From NCBI RefSeq assembly GCF_019793465.1, contig NZ_JAILYJ010000018.1, forward strand, positions 62,001 through 126,000: a stretch of DNA of 64,000 bases, read 5' to 3'. The notes below the pieces were generated by a model, which ran no database searches, was not told where the DNA came from, and saw only the letters and a program-made list of their open reading frames with translations. The position numbers and the translations under genes were made by a program. This DNA is from Rhizobium croatiense (lineage in GTDB: Bacteria; Pseudomonadota; Alphaproteobacteria; Rhizobiales; Rhizobiaceae). Shown in pieces: positions 62,632 through 64,000 of this stretch. Each line of letters begins with the position of its first letter. Positions within the stretch are counted from its first letter, which is position 1.

Positions 62632-63819
62632 ATGACCTCGCCATTTCTCTCCCATCTTCGCACCGAGATTTCGGCGCTGAAGGATGCCGGCCTCTATAAG
62701 TCCGAACGGGTCATCAGCTCCAAGCAGGCGGGCGAGATTGCGATTTCCAGCGGCGAGCGGGTGTTGAATTTCTGCGCCAACAACTATCTCGGCCTTGCCG
62801 ATAACGAGGAATTGGCCGAGGCCGGCAAAAGGGCGCTCGACCGCTACGGCTACGGCATGGCTTCGGTGCGCTTCATCTGCGGCACCCAGGAGGAGCATAA
62901 GCAGCTCGAAGCGCGGATTTCCTCTTTCCTCGGCATGGAAGACACGATCCTCTATTCCTCCTGCTTCGACGCCAATGGCGGCCTGTTCGAGACGCTGCTT
63001 TCCGAGGAGGACGCGATCATCTCGGATGCGCTGAACCACGCCTCGATCATCGACGGCGTCAGGTTGTCGAAGGCCAAGCGCTTCCGCTACGCCAATAACG
63101 ACATGGCGGCGCTCGAAGAGGAATTGAAGAAGGCCGAGGGCAGCCGCTTCAAGCTGATCGCCACTGACGGCGTCTTCTCGATGGACGGCATCATCGCCAA
63201 TCTACGCGGCGTCTGCGATCTCGCCGAGAAATACGGCGCCATGGTCATGGTCGATGACAGCCATGCGGTCGGCTTCGTCGGCAGGCACGGCCGCGGCTCG
63301 CCCGAACATTGCGGCGTCGAGGGCCGGATCGACATCATCACCGGCACACTCGGCAAGGCGCTCGGCGGCGCCTCGGGCGGTTATACCTCGGCGAAATCAG
63401 AGATCGTCGAATGGCTGCGGCAGCGCTCGCGGCCCTATCTGTTCTCCAATACGCTGGCGCCGGTCATTGCCGCCGCCTCGCTGAAAGTGTTCGACCTGAT
63501 CGAAAATGGCGATGCCTTGCGCAAGCGTCTTTCCGACAATGCCGATCTCTTCCGCAGCGAGATGACCAAGCTCGGCTTCACACTCGCCGGCGAAGGCCAT
63601 CCGATCATCCCGGTCATGCTCGGCGACGCCAAGCTTGCCCAGGACATGGCGGCTTTGATGCTGAAGAAGGGTATCTATGTGATCGGCTTTTCCTTCCCGG
63701 TGGTCCCGAAGGGCCAGGCGCGCATCCGCACGCAGATGTCGGCTGCGCATTCGCGCCAAGATGTCGAGCGGTCGATTGCGGCTTTTGCGGAAACGGGGCG
63801 GGAGTTGGGTGTGATTTGA
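62632..63819 (+). CDS. kbl: 2-Amino-3-ketobutyrate CoA ligase
   Basis: A 395-residue PLP enzyme of the alpha-oxoamine synthase family. Key parts are NFCANNYLGLADNEEL near residue 46, GYGMASVRFICGTQEEHK near 80, MVDDSHAVGFVGRHGRG near 205, and the PLP lysine in TGTLGKALGGASGGY near 243. Kbl splits 2-amino-3-ketobutyrate into glycine and acetyl-CoA as the second step of threonine degradation. The usual partner tdh is not seen before the window ends. AGGAAGGG lies before the ATG. Confidence 0.95.
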   Translation: MTSPFLSHLRTEISALKDAGLYKSERVISSKQAGEIAISSGERVLNFCANNYLGLADNEELAEAGKRALDRYGYGMASVRFICGTQEEHKQLEARISSFLGMEDTILYSSCFDANGGLFETLLSEEDAIISDALNHASIIDGVRLSKAKRFRYANNDMAALEEELKKAEGSRFKLIATDGVFSMDGIIANLRGVCDLAEKYGAMVMVDDSHAVGFVGRHGRGSPEHCGVEGRIDIITGTLGKALGGASGGYTSAKSEIVEWLRQRSRPYLFSNTLAPVIAAASLKVFDLIENGDALRKRLSDNADLFRSEMTKLGFTLAGEGHPIIPVMLGDAKLAQDMAALMLKKGIYVIGFSFPVVPKGQARIRTQMSAAHSRQDVERSIAAFAETGRELGVI

Positions 63820-63835
63820 GCGAGGCTTGCTCCCT

Positions 63836-63991
63836 CTTCTCACCAGTGGGGAGAAGGTGGCCCGAAGGGTCGGATGAGGGGCGGAGCGAAGCGACGTTCG
63901 AGCGTTGAGCGAGAAACAATATTGGATTGACGGCGTGCCGTGCCGCCCCCTCATCCGCCCTACGGGCACCTTCTCCCCGCTGGGGAGAAGG
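63836..63991. repeat. Long inverted repeat, rhizobial intergenic type
   Basis: Two arms of about 48 bp (63836-63883 and 63942-63991) are inverted copies: CTTCTCACCAGTGGGGAGAA... and its counterpart ...CACCTTCTCCCC. They match at most positions and are separated by about 58 bp. The CCCTCATCCG...CACCTTCTCCCC module is found many times in Rhizobiales genomes. It may also serve as terminator for kbl. Confidence 0.78.
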
Positions 63992-64000
63992 GGAATAGCG

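Overview
The window looks like chromosomal DNA of a fast-growing Rhizobium, most likely the R. leguminosarum / R. etli group. The reasons are the high G+C coding style, the divergent dctA / dctB-dctD C4-dicarboxylate cluster beside an lpcC-type lipopolysaccharide-core mannosyltransferase, the lrp / trxB-lsrB block with two tandem AbcR-like small RNAs, rhizobial intergenic palindromic repeats, and carA and carB as separate loci. No rRNA, tRNA, CRISPR array or intact insertion sequence was recognised.

Layout. 0-4.2 kb: YbjN protein, proC, CsaA-like tRNA-binding protein, a palindromic mobile-type element of about 360 bp, an MBL hydrolase, an SH3/DUF1236 secreted protein and a glycine-rich small membrane protein. 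4.5-7.2 kb: MarR regulator, OmpR-type response regulator and histidine kinase. 7.2-17.6 kb: HxlR/SDR pair, BA14K protein, cold-shock protein, EamA exporter, DUF3052 protein, aldose dehydrogenase, a Gram-negative sortase with its LPxTG-like target, and a GT39-type glycosyltransferase. 17.9-28.5 kb: aspartate aminotransferase, a Phd/PIN toxin-antitoxin pair, GT8 glycosyltransferase and partner, Ca2+/H+ antiporter, DUF2188, a truncated GrpB gene, LysR regulator / epimerase pair, an APH-type kinase, old yellow enzyme and an ArsR regulator.

28.6-38.3 kb is the best understood regulatory block. Two tandem sRNA genes with duplicated promoters lie downstream of trxB-lsrB, followed by lrp, dctD-dctB, the sigma-54 promoter with tandem activator sites, dctA, lpcC and greA. 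At 38.5-41.2 kb a LexA-type box sits on the promoter of a radical SAM / UdgX DNA-repair operon. carB, a zinc alcohol dehydrogenase, a YpfJ-type metallopeptidase, an MFS and a MATE exporter and an ABM monooxygenase follow.

50.7-55.0 kb is a small accessory island with visible decay: a relaxase (DUF3363) relic, two truncated LysR genes in opposite orientations, a double carboxymuconolactone-decarboxylase protein, a frameshifted SMP-30/NHL gene and an intact sulfite-oxidase-like molybdoenzyme. Core genes resume with carA, a YqeY protein, an unknown protein, dnaG overlapping recQ, and kbl, and the window ends in another rhizobial inverted repeat.

Functional links supported by layout are: LsrB with the AbcR sRNAs (nutrient-uptake control and redox sensing, with TrxB); DctB-DctD-DctA (succinate/malate uptake, the carbon supply in nodules); sortase with its target; antitoxin with toxin; and radical SAM with UdgX under SOS control.
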